A DNA stretch of 64,000 bases from a virus. The position numbers and the translations under genes are program-made. The stretch is taken from positions 1 to 64,000 of the IMG/VR virus record IMGVR_UViG_3300032249_000861; one strand, written 5' to 3'. Below the pieces are notes generated by a model. It saw nothing but the letters and a program-made list of their open reading frames with translations. It was not told the DNA's origin and did not search any database. Below, piece by piece: positions 5,604 to 12,948 of this stretch (positions within the stretch are counted from its first letter, which is position 1; every line of letters begins with the position of its first letter).

Positions 5604-5837
5604 TCAGTTGACCGCAAAATCATCGATAACGTATCCCATATCGTCAATCTCGATCCAACCGCCATCGTCCATGAACCCAAGCTCATCATCGATTGCAATC
5701 TGGTTGTATCCGCTTGCACGAACATGGTCGAGAAGATCAGCAGCAAAAGCAACTCGACCAACCAAAGTAGAAAGGCTAGTGTTGTCAAGGAACTCCCTCA
5801 ACTCAGCCACAGTGTTCAGAACGATCAGGTTTTCCAT
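5604..5837 (-). CDS. Acidic hypothetical protein, 77 aa
   Basis: It starts MENLIVLNTVAELREFL, with a helix-rich first half (LVGRVAFAADLLDHVRA) and an acidic second half (IDDELGFMDDGGWIEI), ending IDDFAVN. The ATG at 5837 is preceded by AAAGAGGATAAG. An upstream in-frame ATG at 5879 overlaps the -10 element and is rejected. It is monocistronic. Function is unknown. Confidence 0.7.
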   Translation of the reverse strand: MENLIVLNTVAELREFLDNTSLSTLVGRVAFAADLLDHVRASGYNQIAIDDELGFMDDGGWIEIDDMGYVIDDFAVN

Positions 5838-5877
5838 TTTCTTATCCTCTTTTTGTCTCTTGGTCTCTTGTGCTTTC

Positions 5878-5905
5878 ATTATACAGTATTTATCGACACT
5901 TTCAA
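5878..5905 (-). promoter_or_regulatory. Sigma-70-like promoter with GTCGATAAAT
   Basis: Minus-strand TTGAAA (5900-5905), 16-nt spacer containing GTCGATAAAT, TATAAT (5878-5883). It drives the 77-aa acidic gene. Confidence 0.8.
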
Positions 5906-5965
5906 GAGAAATCTTTGGAATTTTTGAAATATAATTTCATGCCAAACAAAATCTTTTTTATATTT

Positions 5966-6060
5966 ATCATAAGTCTATATGTGGTAAGCACTTACGTCAA
6001 GCGGGGCCCGTCCAACAAGACATAAGTCCTTGCCTACCATATACTTAGGGGGTTTTTTCG
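5966..6060. repeat. Intergenic imperfect palindrome, copy 8, at the end of the small-gene arm
   Basis: AAGCACTTACG (5986-5996) pairs with CATAAGTCCTT (6020-6030) around GCGGGGCCCG. The outer arms TATATGTGGTA and TACCATATA are complementary. It is followed on the plus strand by GGGGGTTTTTTCG, so it could also terminate rightward transcripts. The compositionally distinct left arm ends here. The 98 nt to the next gene hold no other feature I can identify. Confidence 0.75.
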
Positions 6061-6157
6061 TTTTCAAGGGGCTAAGGGGCCGCACCGTCAAAACCGCCGG
6101 GAGGTCCATAAACAATAAGCACCCCCATATATAATTGGCCAGTTTAATAGCCAGTTA

Positions 6158-6462
6158 TTAGTATCTGTTTGGAACATAAACCGTTTGAGGCAATGTTACC
6201 ACTTCATACTTTTTAAAAAAGCAACAGTATCGACGTTCCACTAGTATATTTTGATAACTTGTCACAGGAACGAACAGAGGAACTGCAGGAGCAATAGTTA
6301 CGGTTGGAGCATAATATTGAATCATCTGAAAATTTTGAACTACTGGAGCTTGTTGACTCACTATTGGAGCCCGATAAACATACGGCCCCATCCTTCATCT
6401 CCATTAACACTACCACAACATCCTACACAAACTAAAAACACTGTTGCTAATAGCTTTTTCAT
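6158..6462 (-). pseudogene. Frameshifted gene for a small secreted Tyr/Pro/Val-rich protein
   Basis: The ATG at 6462 (site AGAGGA) encodes a signal peptide, MKKLLATVFLVCVGCCG, then SVNGDEGWG. That frame ends soon after. The next frame continues as GPYVYRAPIVSQQAP to a clean end at YVPNRY. Adding one G to the run of four (C-run 6386-6389 on the plus strand) restores a single 101-aa protein, GDEGWGPYVYRAP. This is either a true homopolymer indel, an assembly error or a programmed slip. The product resembles the protein at 9312-9626 in size, secretion signal and Tyr/Pro-rich body. Confidence 0.65.
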
Positions 6463-6553
6463 AAAAAATCCTCTATATTAGAAAGTAATTGACCGATTTC
6501 CCGCTAATACTATTATCGACAGACCTTGCTCGGAACTTTAGAAATAGCAGAAA

Positions 6554-8359
6554 CTACTCCACAGTCACACTTTTTGCTAAATTTCTTGGCTTATCAACGT
6601 TTAAGTTCAATTTTATAGCATAATAATAGGCTAATAGCTGAAGAGGTATCACAGACAATAGTGGACTTAGCTGATCTATTGTTGAAGGAACCAGAATATC
6701 ACAATGTTCTTGAGATCCTAATAATATTACAGGACCATTTCTTGCTTTTATTTCTTGAATATTATTTTGAAGCTTCTGATATTGATCCATGTTGTTTGCT
6801 ATAACTAAAGTTGGAGTATCTTTATCAACCAAAGCTAAAGGCCCGTGTTTCATCTCTGCTGCAGCATATCCTTCAGCATGAATATAGCTTATCTCTTTAA
6901 GTTTTAAAGCGCCCTCTAAAGCTATTGGAAAGTTGTATCCTCGTCCAAGAAACAAACAATTTTTAATGCTTTTGTATTTTTCAACTGTTTGTATTAGCTG
7001 ATCACTATCGCTTAGTGTTTTTTTAATTAAGTATGGTAGTTGTAGTATGTTACTAATTAAATTTTTTCTAATATTAGTATTAGAGTTTTCTTGATTTTGA
7101 TTTATCCATAACGATAATAGAAGCAATACCAAAACCTGATTCAAAAAAGTTTTAGTACTAGCTACTCCTATTTCTACTCCTGATCTTAAGAAGATACCAC
7201 AATCTGTCATTCGTGCCATTGTTGAATTAGGAACATTACATATACCAATAATAGTAGCTCCTTGAGCTTTTGCTTTTTCTAATGCTGATAATGTATCTGC
7301 AGTTTCCCCACTTTGACTAATTCCAATAACAATATCACCAGGACCAATTGCTGTTGTTCGATATTTAAATTCACTAGCATACTCAACACTAACTTTAATA
7401 TTATTTAATTCTTCTATGTAGTACTTGCCCAATAATCCAGCATTCCAACTGGACCCACATGCTACTATGGTAATATGATTAGCAGATGCTAATATCTTTT
7501 CATATCCTAATAATCCCCCTAGTCTAATACTATCTTTAAAAAGCCTGCCACTAAAACATTGAGCTATAGTATCAGGTTGTTCATTTATCTCCTTAAGCAT
7601 GTAAGAATCATAAGCCCCCTTGTCAGAAGGCATTCTATGATCTAACACCTTTTCAATTTCACAATCCACCTCAACACCACATGTCATATCATATGTAATG
7701 ATTTGATCACCGATTTGACATATGTTATTATCTTTCAAATAGATTAGATCTGTAATATTTTCATCAATGCCCATCTTATCAGAAGACACATAATATTCCT
7801 GATCACCCACCCCGACTATTAAAGAGCTTCCTTTTCTTGCACAAACAAGAGTATTAGGATTATCTTTGTCAACAATTACAATAGCATAAGCCCCCATAAC
7901 TTGTTCTAAAGCCAATTTAACAGCTTCAAATAACGACAGATTATTTAAAATCATAATATCGTATACCAGATATAATAATACTTCGCTGTCAGTATCTGAA
8001 GAAAAATTATATTTCTTAGAAAGTTCAGCTTTTAAATCTTTATAATTCTCAATGATACCGTTATGAACTAAAGACAACCGCCTATCTTCTGTAACATGAG
8101 GATGACAGTTGTTAACAGATGGTTGTCCATGAGTTGCCCATCTAGTATGAGAGATAGCACAGTATGATCTCAATAATGACGAGCCTACCTCTTTTTTTAA
8201 AGATTCTACTGGCCCCACAGACTTATAAACTTTAAATTCTGGACCACAAACATAGCACACCCCAGCACTATCATAGCCTCTATATTCTAGATGAGATAGT
8301 TTGTCTAATATATTGTTAGAGCAGTTGTTCTTTCCTATATATGCTACAATTCCGCACAT
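6554..8359 (-). CDS. glmS: Glutamine--fructose-6-phosphate aminotransferase (isomerizing)
   Basis: GlmS makes glucosamine-6-phosphate from fructose-6-phosphate and glutamine, the entry step to UDP-GlcNAc, in the cytoplasm. At 601 aa it is the usual full length. It opens MCGIVAYIG with the catalytic Cys2, followed by EYRGYDSAG and SHTRWATHG of the Ntn glutaminase. The first SIS domain has ACGSSWNAG and SQSGETADT. The second has GRGYNFPIALEGALKLKE and AEMKHGPLAL, and the protein ends KPRNLAKSVTVE. No key residue is missing. Its start overlaps the fucose synthase stop by 16 nt, so the two are co-translated sugar genes. It is AT-rich like the structural region. Probably functional; likely supplies amino sugar for surface glycans or for modification of phage components. 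Confidence 0.97.
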   Translation of the reverse strand: MCGIVAYIGKNNCSNNILDKLSHLEYRGYDSAGVCYVCGPEFKVYKSVGPVESLKKEVGSSLLRSYCAISHTRWATHGQPSVNNCHPHVTEDRRLSLVHNGIIENYKDLKAELSKKYNFSSDTDSEVLLYLVYDIMILNNLSLFEAVKLALEQVMGAYAIVIVDKDNPNTLVCARKGSSLIVGVGDQEYYVSSDKMGIDENITDLIYLKDNNICQIGDQIITYDMTCGVEVDCEIEKVLDHRMPSDKGAYDSYMLKEINEQPDTIAQCFSGRLFKDSIRLGGLLGYEKILASANHITIVACGSSWNAGLLGKYYIEELNNIKVSVEYASEFKYRTTAIGPGDIVIGISQSGETADTLSALEKAKAQGATIIGICNVPNSTMARMTDCGIFLRSGVEIGVASTKTFLNQVLVLLLLSLWINQNQENSNTNIRKNLISNILQLPYLIKKTLSDSDQLIQTVEKYKSIKNCLFLGRGYNFPIALEGALKLKEISYIHAEGYAAAEMKHGPLALVDKDTPTLVIANNMDQYQKLQNNIQEIKARNGPVILLGSQEHCDILVPSTIDQLSPLLSVIPLQLLAYYYAIKLNLNVDKPRNLAKSVTVE

Positions 8360-9282
8360 GATTTAGTAGTTAAGTACCATTCTATAGTTGTTTTTAATCC
8401 TGATGTAAAATCTTGTTTCGGTTCCCAGTCTAATAACTGTTTAGCTTTAGCAATATTCAAAACTCTTCGTGGCTGGCCATTTGGTTTATCACTATCCCAA
8501 AGAATATCTCCTCTATAATTAACCAACTCTTTAATCTTATCAGCTAACAATAGAATACTAATTTCTTTATTAGACCCAATATTAATAGGACTAGGATCCT
8601 TAACCTTCTCCATGCCGTTAACTATCGCCCTTGCAGCATCCTGCACATACAAAAACTCTCTTGTTGCTGATCCGTCTCCCCAACAAGAAACATTGGGGAA
8701 GTTATATTTTTTAGCTATGACAAATTTTCTAATTAGCGCAGGAATAACATGAGAAGAAGCTGGATCAAAGTTATCAAAAGGTCCATACAGATTAGTTGGT
8801 ACTATTACACAACTATTTAATCCATATTGTTTTTTATAAGCCTCTAACATAACAAACAAAGCCTTTTTAGCAACACCATACGGAGCATTAGTTTCTTCAG
8901 GATATCCATCCCAAATATCTTCTTCCATAAAAGGAGCATCACAAAATTTTGGATAAGCACATACTGTACCAATTTGAACAAACTGGCTAACCCCGTATAA
9001 TCTGCTCATCTCAATAAGATTAGATCCCATAACCATATTACTATAGAAGAATCTTCCAGGATTGGCCATATTCGCCCCGATACCTCCAACCTCTGCTGCC
9101 AGATGAATCACAGTATCAGGCTTATGCTCTTCAAATAGTTTTTTAACAGTATTATAATCAGTTAGATCATAGTCTTTCTTACGGGGGATAAATATATCGG
9201 TTTGGCCGTAATTCCTATTCAATAGTTCCTGATAAACAAATCGGCCTAAAAATCCACCACCACCAGTTAATAATATTTTCAT
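8344..9282 (-). CDS. fcl: GDP-L-fucose synthase (GDP-4-keto-6-deoxymannose epimerase/reductase)
   Basis: This short-chain dehydrogenase-type enzyme converts GDP-4-keto-6-deoxy-D-mannose to GDP-L-fucose with NADPH. It has 312 aa with the Rossmann motif TGGGGFLG (6-13), HLAAEVGGIGANMANP (60-75), the catalytic region GTVCAYPKF (105-113) and Y135-x3-K139 (APYGVAKK), and the later TNLYGPFDNFDP. The usual catalytic Ser is a Thr-Val pair here, a variant known in this family. The partner Gmd is encoded at 11673-12677 on the other strand. AGGAAAAAAAATAAG precedes the ATG. A related NDP-sugar epimerase is possible, but context with Gmd supports GDP-fucose. Confidence 0.88.
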   Translation of the reverse strand: MKILLTGGGGFLGRFVYQELLNRNYGQTDIFIPRKKDYDLTDYNTVKKLFEEHKPDTVIHLAAEVGGIGANMANPGRFFYSNMVMGSNLIEMSRLYGVSQFVQIGTVCAYPKFCDAPFMEEDIWDGYPEETNAPYGVAKKALFVMLEAYKKQYGLNSCVIVPTNLYGPFDNFDPASSHVIPALIRKFVIAKKYNFPNVSCWGDGSATREFLYVQDAARAIVNGMEKVKDPSPINIGSNKEISILLLADKIKELVNYRGDILWDSDKPNGQPRRVLNIAKAKQLLDWEPKQDFTSGLKTTIEWYLTTKSCAEL

Positions 9283-9311
9283 ATCTTATTTTTTTTCCTA
9301 TATTCTATACT

Positions 9312-9626
9312 TTAATACCTATAAGGAGCAACCATCATACCATTGCTATAATATGAACCAGGATTACCAAACCAACAAAGCCCATGATAATATACGGGGG
9401 TAATATGCTGGTATTGATAAATCGTAAAATTAGGTATGACTATTGGCCGAAATTCCCAAGTATGTACTAACACTTCTTTCTGCACCAATACTAGAACAAA
9501 AGAAACGTTTGGAGCTTGAGAGTATACTATTGATTGAGACGGAACAGTTTGATATATAACATCTTGACCATAAGAAACTGAACAAAACGTTAGGGCCAAA
9601 AGAAATAAGACACTTTTAATCATCAT
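9312..9626 (-). CDS. Small secreted Tyr/Pro-rich protein, 104 aa
   Basis: It has a clear signal peptide (MMIKSVLFLLALTFCSVSYG, cleavage likely after the Gly or Gln). The mature body is rich in Val, Tyr, Pro, Gln and aromatic residues (QTVPSQSIVYSQAP, NFTIYQYQHITPVYYHG), ending MMVAPYRY. AAAGGAAG lies upstream. It resembles the broken gene at 6158-6462, so the glmS-fcl pair is bracketed by two related secreted proteins. Such small Tyr/Pro-rich exported proteins occur in host genomes, and transfer from the host is possible. Role unknown. Confidence 0.75.
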   Translation of the reverse strand: MMIKSVLFLLALTFCSVSYGQDVIYQTVPSQSIVYSQAPNVSFVLVLVQKEVLVHTWEFRPIVIPNFTIYQYQHITPVYYHGLCWFGNPGSYYSNGMMVAPYRY

Positions 9627-9692
9627 AAGATGCTTCCTTTACATGAGAAAATAAGAATATTAGTATTATGATACAACTTAAACTTTTATATT

Positions 9693-9732
9693 CCAAAAAT
9701 AAAAGCTACCAGCTCAAATAAACCGGTAGCTT
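9693..9732 (-). terminator. Intrinsic terminator after the AT-hook gene
   Basis: The arms AAGCTACC (9703-9710) and GGTAGCTT (9725-9732) form an 8-bp stem. Read on the minus strand it is followed by TTATTTTT. It lies directly downstream of the gene at 9762-9992. Confidence 0.75.
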
Positions 9733-9761
9733 CTATCTGTTATTAGCTATTTGTAAATAGG

Positions 9762-9992
9762 TCAATTAATTGATGACGGAACAGCATCATCTGATACCTT
9801 AACAATCTTACGAGGACGACCCCTACTCTTCTTAAGAGCAAGCTTTCTTCGCTGTCTTCGCACCATAGCAGTAGTAACATTCTCTCCAGTCATCTTACTA
9901 AGAGATCCGGCCAGAAATTCGTCACACAAACTTGTGTGGTTGTTTTGAATATAGTCCAGTTCAGCAGATGTCCACTTCTTATAGTTGGCCAT
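9762..9992 (-). CDS. Small DNA-binding protein with SANT/HTH-like N-terminus and AT-hook
   Basis: The 76-aa protein starts MANYKKWTSAELDYIQNN. This resembles a Myb/SANT or HTH-type helical module (WT..E..YI.....). It is followed by the basic VRRQRRKLALKKS and an AT-hook RGRPRK (57-62). These features suggest binding to AT-rich DNA, possibly as a regulator of the divergent transcription units starting at 9992 (minus) and 10085 (plus). It is followed by its own terminator. The specific family is not certain. A related SANT-like segment occurs at the N-terminus of the protein at 10859. Confidence 0.7.
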   Translation of the reverse strand: MANYKKWTSAELDYIQNNHTSLCDEFLAGSLSKMTGENVTTAMVRRQRRKLALKKSRGRPRKIVKVSDDAVPSSIN

Positions 9993-10084
9993 AATAACTC
10001 CTTAAAAAAATCTTGTTTAATAATTGACAATTTGTCCAATGAACATATTATAGTAAGAGTTGGCAAGTTTGAGGCAACAAAAAA

Positions 10085-10264
10085 ATGAATGAAAATAATA
10101 TAAAAACTAATAACATTATCGACTCTGTATTGTATATCAGGGCATCGGGCAGTATAGAGGACGTATCCTCAGATCTAGAGTCTCAGCCCACAAAAACCAT
10201 AGCTCAACTACTAGATGAAAAAACAAAAGAAACCCATACCGATCAAGATAAAACCTCAAACTAA
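10085..10264 (+). CDS. Small hypothetical protein, 59 aa, overlapping the sigma-like gene
   Basis: It starts MNENNIKTNNIIDSVLY and continues RASGSIEDVSSDLES, then AQLLDEKTKETHTD. It is polar and acidic. It overlaps the start of the sigma-like gene by 50 nt, and no strong ribosome binding site is seen. It is the first plus-strand gene after the divergent AT-hook gene. It may be a translated leader. Overlap and length keep confidence modest. Confidence 0.5.
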   Translation: MNENNIKTNNIIDSVLYIRASGSIEDVSSDLESQPTKTIAQLLDEKTKETHTDQDKTSN

Positions 10265-10898
10265 TTTACCGAATGGCGTAAATACAGAAGAGTTTTTACA
10301 AGCGTTAGAAAATATTAGCAAAAGATTAGCTAATAAATTTAGGTTTGCATATCATAGCGTAGAGGACATGAAACAACAAGCAGCAATATTCGCTCTTGAG
10401 GGTTTGGAAAACTATGATAATAAAAGACCATTAGAGAATTTCTTATGGACTCATGTTCGCAATCGTTTATTTAATTACAAACGAAACAACTATCAGCGAC
10501 CAGACAAGCCTTGTCACTCATGCCCTTTCTTTGACAAAACCTATAAACTATCACTAAATCAATGTGAGAAATATTGTAATAAAGACGATTGTGAATTATA
10601 TTCTGCTTGGGCAAAACGTAATGAGGTTAAGAAAAATATTATACAACCATCATACATAGAAACTTCATTACATCAATCTGTTCAGCCGACAGATTTTGAT
10701 CTTAGCATACAAAATCAGGAATTAATTAAATTTCTAGACACTAGTGTTCAAAGTGAATTTCGTGAAAGTTACCTTAAACTTAAGCATGGGGCCAAAATTT
10801 CTAAGTTAGAACTTAAAAAATTACAACAACACATCTTTACTCTAATGGAGGCTAATAATTGGAAGCTAACAACATTCCAAGAAAACGAGGACAATTAA
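10215..10898 (+). CDS. Phage sigma-70-family-like transcription factor
   Basis: Residues about 30-95 (ISKRLANKFRFAYHSVEDM, ALEGLENYD, ENFLWTHVRNRLFNYKRNN) match the helical pattern of sigma-70 region 2, including the acidic/aromatic part that contacts core polymerase and the -10 strand. A Cys-rich insert follows (CHSCPFF then CEKYCNKDDC), likely binding zinc. The C-terminus is helical without a clear region 4. At 227 aa it is comparable to phage late sigma factors such as T4 gp55, though identity is uncertain. Being at the head of the virion gene block, it could direct host polymerase to late promoters. Alternative: another helical nucleic-acid-binding protein. Confidence 0.7.
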   Translation: MKKQKKPIPIKIKPQTNLPNGVNTEEFLQALENISKRLANKFRFAYHSVEDMKQQAAIFALEGLENYDNKRPLENFLWTHVRNRLFNYKRNNYQRPDKPCHSCPFFDKTYKLSLNQCEKYCNKDDCELYSAWAKRNEVKKNIIQPSYIETSLHQSVQPTDFDLSIQNQELIKFLDTSVQSEFRESYLKLKHGAKISKLELKKLQQHIFTLMEANNWKLTTFQENEDN

Positions 10899-11680
10899 GC
10901 CTCGACGAAGAAAAATACATTAGAGAGAACTACAAACAACTAAGTTTACAGCAAATAGCTGATAACTTAAATCGTACAGTATCTCCAGTACAAAGATATA
11001 TTTCTGAGAATCAGCTCTCTATTGTAGAAACAGATAATGATGCAGAAATATTAAAGCATAAACTTCATACTAAAACTTTCTGGCGAGAAATACAGAGACA
11101 GTTTGATGTTGATACTGGAGAACTTGCATATTTTGAAGATACTTGGATTGGTTTGATAAAACAGTTTAGAGAGGATGTTCTACCAGCCGAAGAACTACAA
11201 ATAAAACAATTTATTACTATTGATATTTTGATTAACAGAAGCATGAAGGAGCGAAAGAGACATATCGCCGAAACAGAAAAGCTTCAGAGACAAGTTGACA
11301 AAGAATATGAAAAAACAGAAACAGAAAGAGACATTCCGAAACTTGCAAACCTAGAAACCCAACTGAGCTTTGCTCGCAATAGCATTGCCAATTATACCAA
11401 TGAGTATACAAAGCTATTAAATGAACAACAAAAGATTAGTAAAGATTTAAAGGCGACCCGAGAGCAGAGAATTAAAAGAATCGAAGATGGGAAAAGTAGC
11501 TGGGTAGGATTAATTAGAATGTTAGAAGATGAAGAAGTCAGGGAGAGAGAGGGTAGGGAAATGGAAATTTTGAGCATGGCAACCGAAAAGGTTAAGAAGG
11601 AATTACAAGGATATCATAATTACCAAGACGGAGTTGTTGACAAACCACTCTTAACACCAGAAAGCATTAATAATGAATAA
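10859..11680 (+). CDS. HTH and coiled-coil protein, putative small terminase subunit
   Basis: The start is a TTG at 10859 with GGAGG 7 nt upstream; no ATG is available near the conserved N-terminus. Residues 1-55 (PRKRGQLSLDEEKYIREN, LQQIADNLNRTVSPVQRYI) form a helix-turn-helix. A long charged coiled coil spans about 130-230, and the end is Asn/Glu-rich. An N-terminal HTH plus a coiled-coil oligomerisation region is typical of small terminases, which bind the packaging site and stimulate the large subunit at 13407. It overlaps its neighbours on both sides (40 nt with the sigma-like gene, 8 nt with gmd). A DNA-binding regulator is the alternative. Confidence 0.6.
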   Translation: MEANNIPRKRGQLSLDEEKYIRENYKQLSLQQIADNLNRTVSPVQRYISENQLSIVETDNDAEILKHKLHTKTFWREIQRQFDVDTGELAYFEDTWIGLIKQFREDVLPAEELQIKQFITIDILINRSMKERKRHIAETEKLQRQVDKEYEKTETERDIPKLANLETQLSFARNSIANYTNEYTKLLNEQQKISKDLKATREQRIKRIEDGKSSWVGLIRMLEDEEVREREGREMEILSMATEKVKKELQGYHNYQDGVVDKPLLTPESINNE

Positions 11681-12677
11681 AACAGCACTTATTAGTGGAG
11701 TAACAGGACAAGACGGATCATATCTTGCAGAATTATTGCTTGATTTAGACTATTCAGTCATTGGATTATACAGAAGATCCAGTTCTTCTAATCTTGAAAG
11801 AATATCCCACATATCTAGTCCAAATCTAAAACTAGAAGAATTTGATCTGACCGACCCAAGTTCATGCCTTTCAGTAATCAATAAATATAAACCGAACGAG
11901 TTCTACAACCTAGCTGCGCAAAGTCATGTTGGAACAAGTTTCAACCAGCCAACCACAACCTTTGAAATTGATACTATTGGAGTAATTAATCTCTTGGAGA
12001 GTATCAGAAAATTTTCTCCCAGTACAAGATTCTATCAGGCCAGTACCAGCGAAATGTTTGGCTCTAATTATTCTGTAGATGTTGGAAATAACAAATATCA
12101 AAATGAAGATACTAAGTTTTTGCCACAAAGTCCCTACGCTGTTGCAAAGATGGCAAGTCATAGAATGATACAGATATATAGAGAAGCTTATGGTTTATAT
12201 ACTTGTTCTGGGATTTTATTTAATCACGAAAGTCCACGAAGAGGTGTAAATTTTGTTACTCGTAAGATAACCAATTTTATCGGTCAACTTGTTTCCGGAT
12301 CAATATCACCTGCATCAAAACTTGGATTAGGCAACTTAGAAGCTAGTAGAGACTGGGGACATGCTAGAGACTATGTTAAAGGTATGTTTTTAATGTTACA
12401 ACAAGATGAAGCAGACGATTTTGTACTGAGTACTGGAGATACATATACCGTAAGAGAATTTTGTGAAAAAGCATTTTCTCATGTTGATTTAAATTGGTCA
12501 GATTACATATTTATTGATCCAGAGTTCTATAGGCCCTGTGAAGTTAATTATCTTAAAGGTGACAGTACGAAGGCCAGAAATAAACTGGGATGGTCCCCTA
12601 ATGTATCCTTTGATGATCTGGTTAAAGATATGGTAGATAGTGATATTTCTAAATATAAAAGTAGTTCATATGTTTAA
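11673..12677 (+). CDS. gmd: GDP-mannose 4,6-dehydratase
   Basis: Gmd dehydrates GDP-D-mannose to GDP-4-keto-6-deoxymannose, the substrate of the fucose synthase at 8344. The 334 residues show the Rossmann motif GVTGQDGSYLAE (9-20), NLAAQSHVGTSF (79-90), the catalytic triad T125/S126/E127 within ASTSEMFG, Y155-x3-K159 (SPYAVAKM), and NHESPRRG, a known loop of this family. It ends near the normal length. It is inserted among packaging genes, overlapping them by 8 nt at each end, so it is co-expressed with the virion genes. Likely acquired by horizontal transfer, although base use matches the neighbours. Confidence 0.95.
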   Translation: MNKTALISGVTGQDGSYLAELLLDLDYSVIGLYRRSSSSNLERISHISSPNLKLEEFDLTDPSSCLSVINKYKPNEFYNLAAQSHVGTSFNQPTTTFEIDTIGVINLLESIRKFSPSTRFYQASTSEMFGSNYSVDVGNNKYQNEDTKFLPQSPYAVAKMASHRMIQIYREAYGLYTCSGILFNHESPRRGVNFVTRKITNFIGQLVSGSISPASKLGLGNLEASRDWGHARDYVKGMFLMLQQDEADDFVLSTGDTYTVREFCEKAFSHVDLNWSDYIFIDPEFYRPCEVNYLKGDSTKARNKLGWSPNVSFDDLVKDMVDSDISKYKSSSYV

Positions 12678-12948
12678 ACGTAATTTTGATGATCCAGAAT
12701 ATAAAAAGTGGAGAACCAAGGTATACAAAAGAGACGAACACCAGTGTCAATGGATAGGGTGTACTATGAGAAAAAAACTGAATGCTCACCATATTAAAAC
12801 TTGGGCTAATTTTCCTGGTTTGAGATTTGATGTTAATAATGGAATTACTTTATGCTATTATCATCACAAATTAATCCAAGGATTAGAGCATATATACGAA
12901 GCGGTATTCTTAAAAATATTAGCGGATAAAAAAAATGACTCATTATAA
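12670..12948 (+). CDS. HNH endonuclease
   Basis: The 92-aa protein has a classic HNH core: CQWIGC (26-31), LNAHHIKTW with the HH pair at 40-41, N57 (NNGITLC) and H65-H66 (YYHHKLI). The N-terminus is basic (MFKRNFDDPEYKKW). The ATG at 12670 overlaps the gmd stop by 8 nt. HNH enzymes next to terminase genes are often required for packaging-linked cleavage of phage DNA, so a packaging role is likelier than homing. It is a compact single-domain HNH and could alternatively be a free-standing homing enzyme. Confidence 0.88.
   Translation: MFKRNFDDPEYKKWRTKVYKRDEHQCQWIGCTMRKKLNAHHIKTWANFPGLRFDVNNGITLCYYHHKLIQGLEHIYEAVFLKILADKKNDSL

Noticed and set aside
425-6060. Array-like repeated elements as CRISPR
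   Set aside because: The eight copies are 600-1,100 bp apart, diverge strongly from one another and have genes rather than uniform spacers between them. They are intergenic palindromes.
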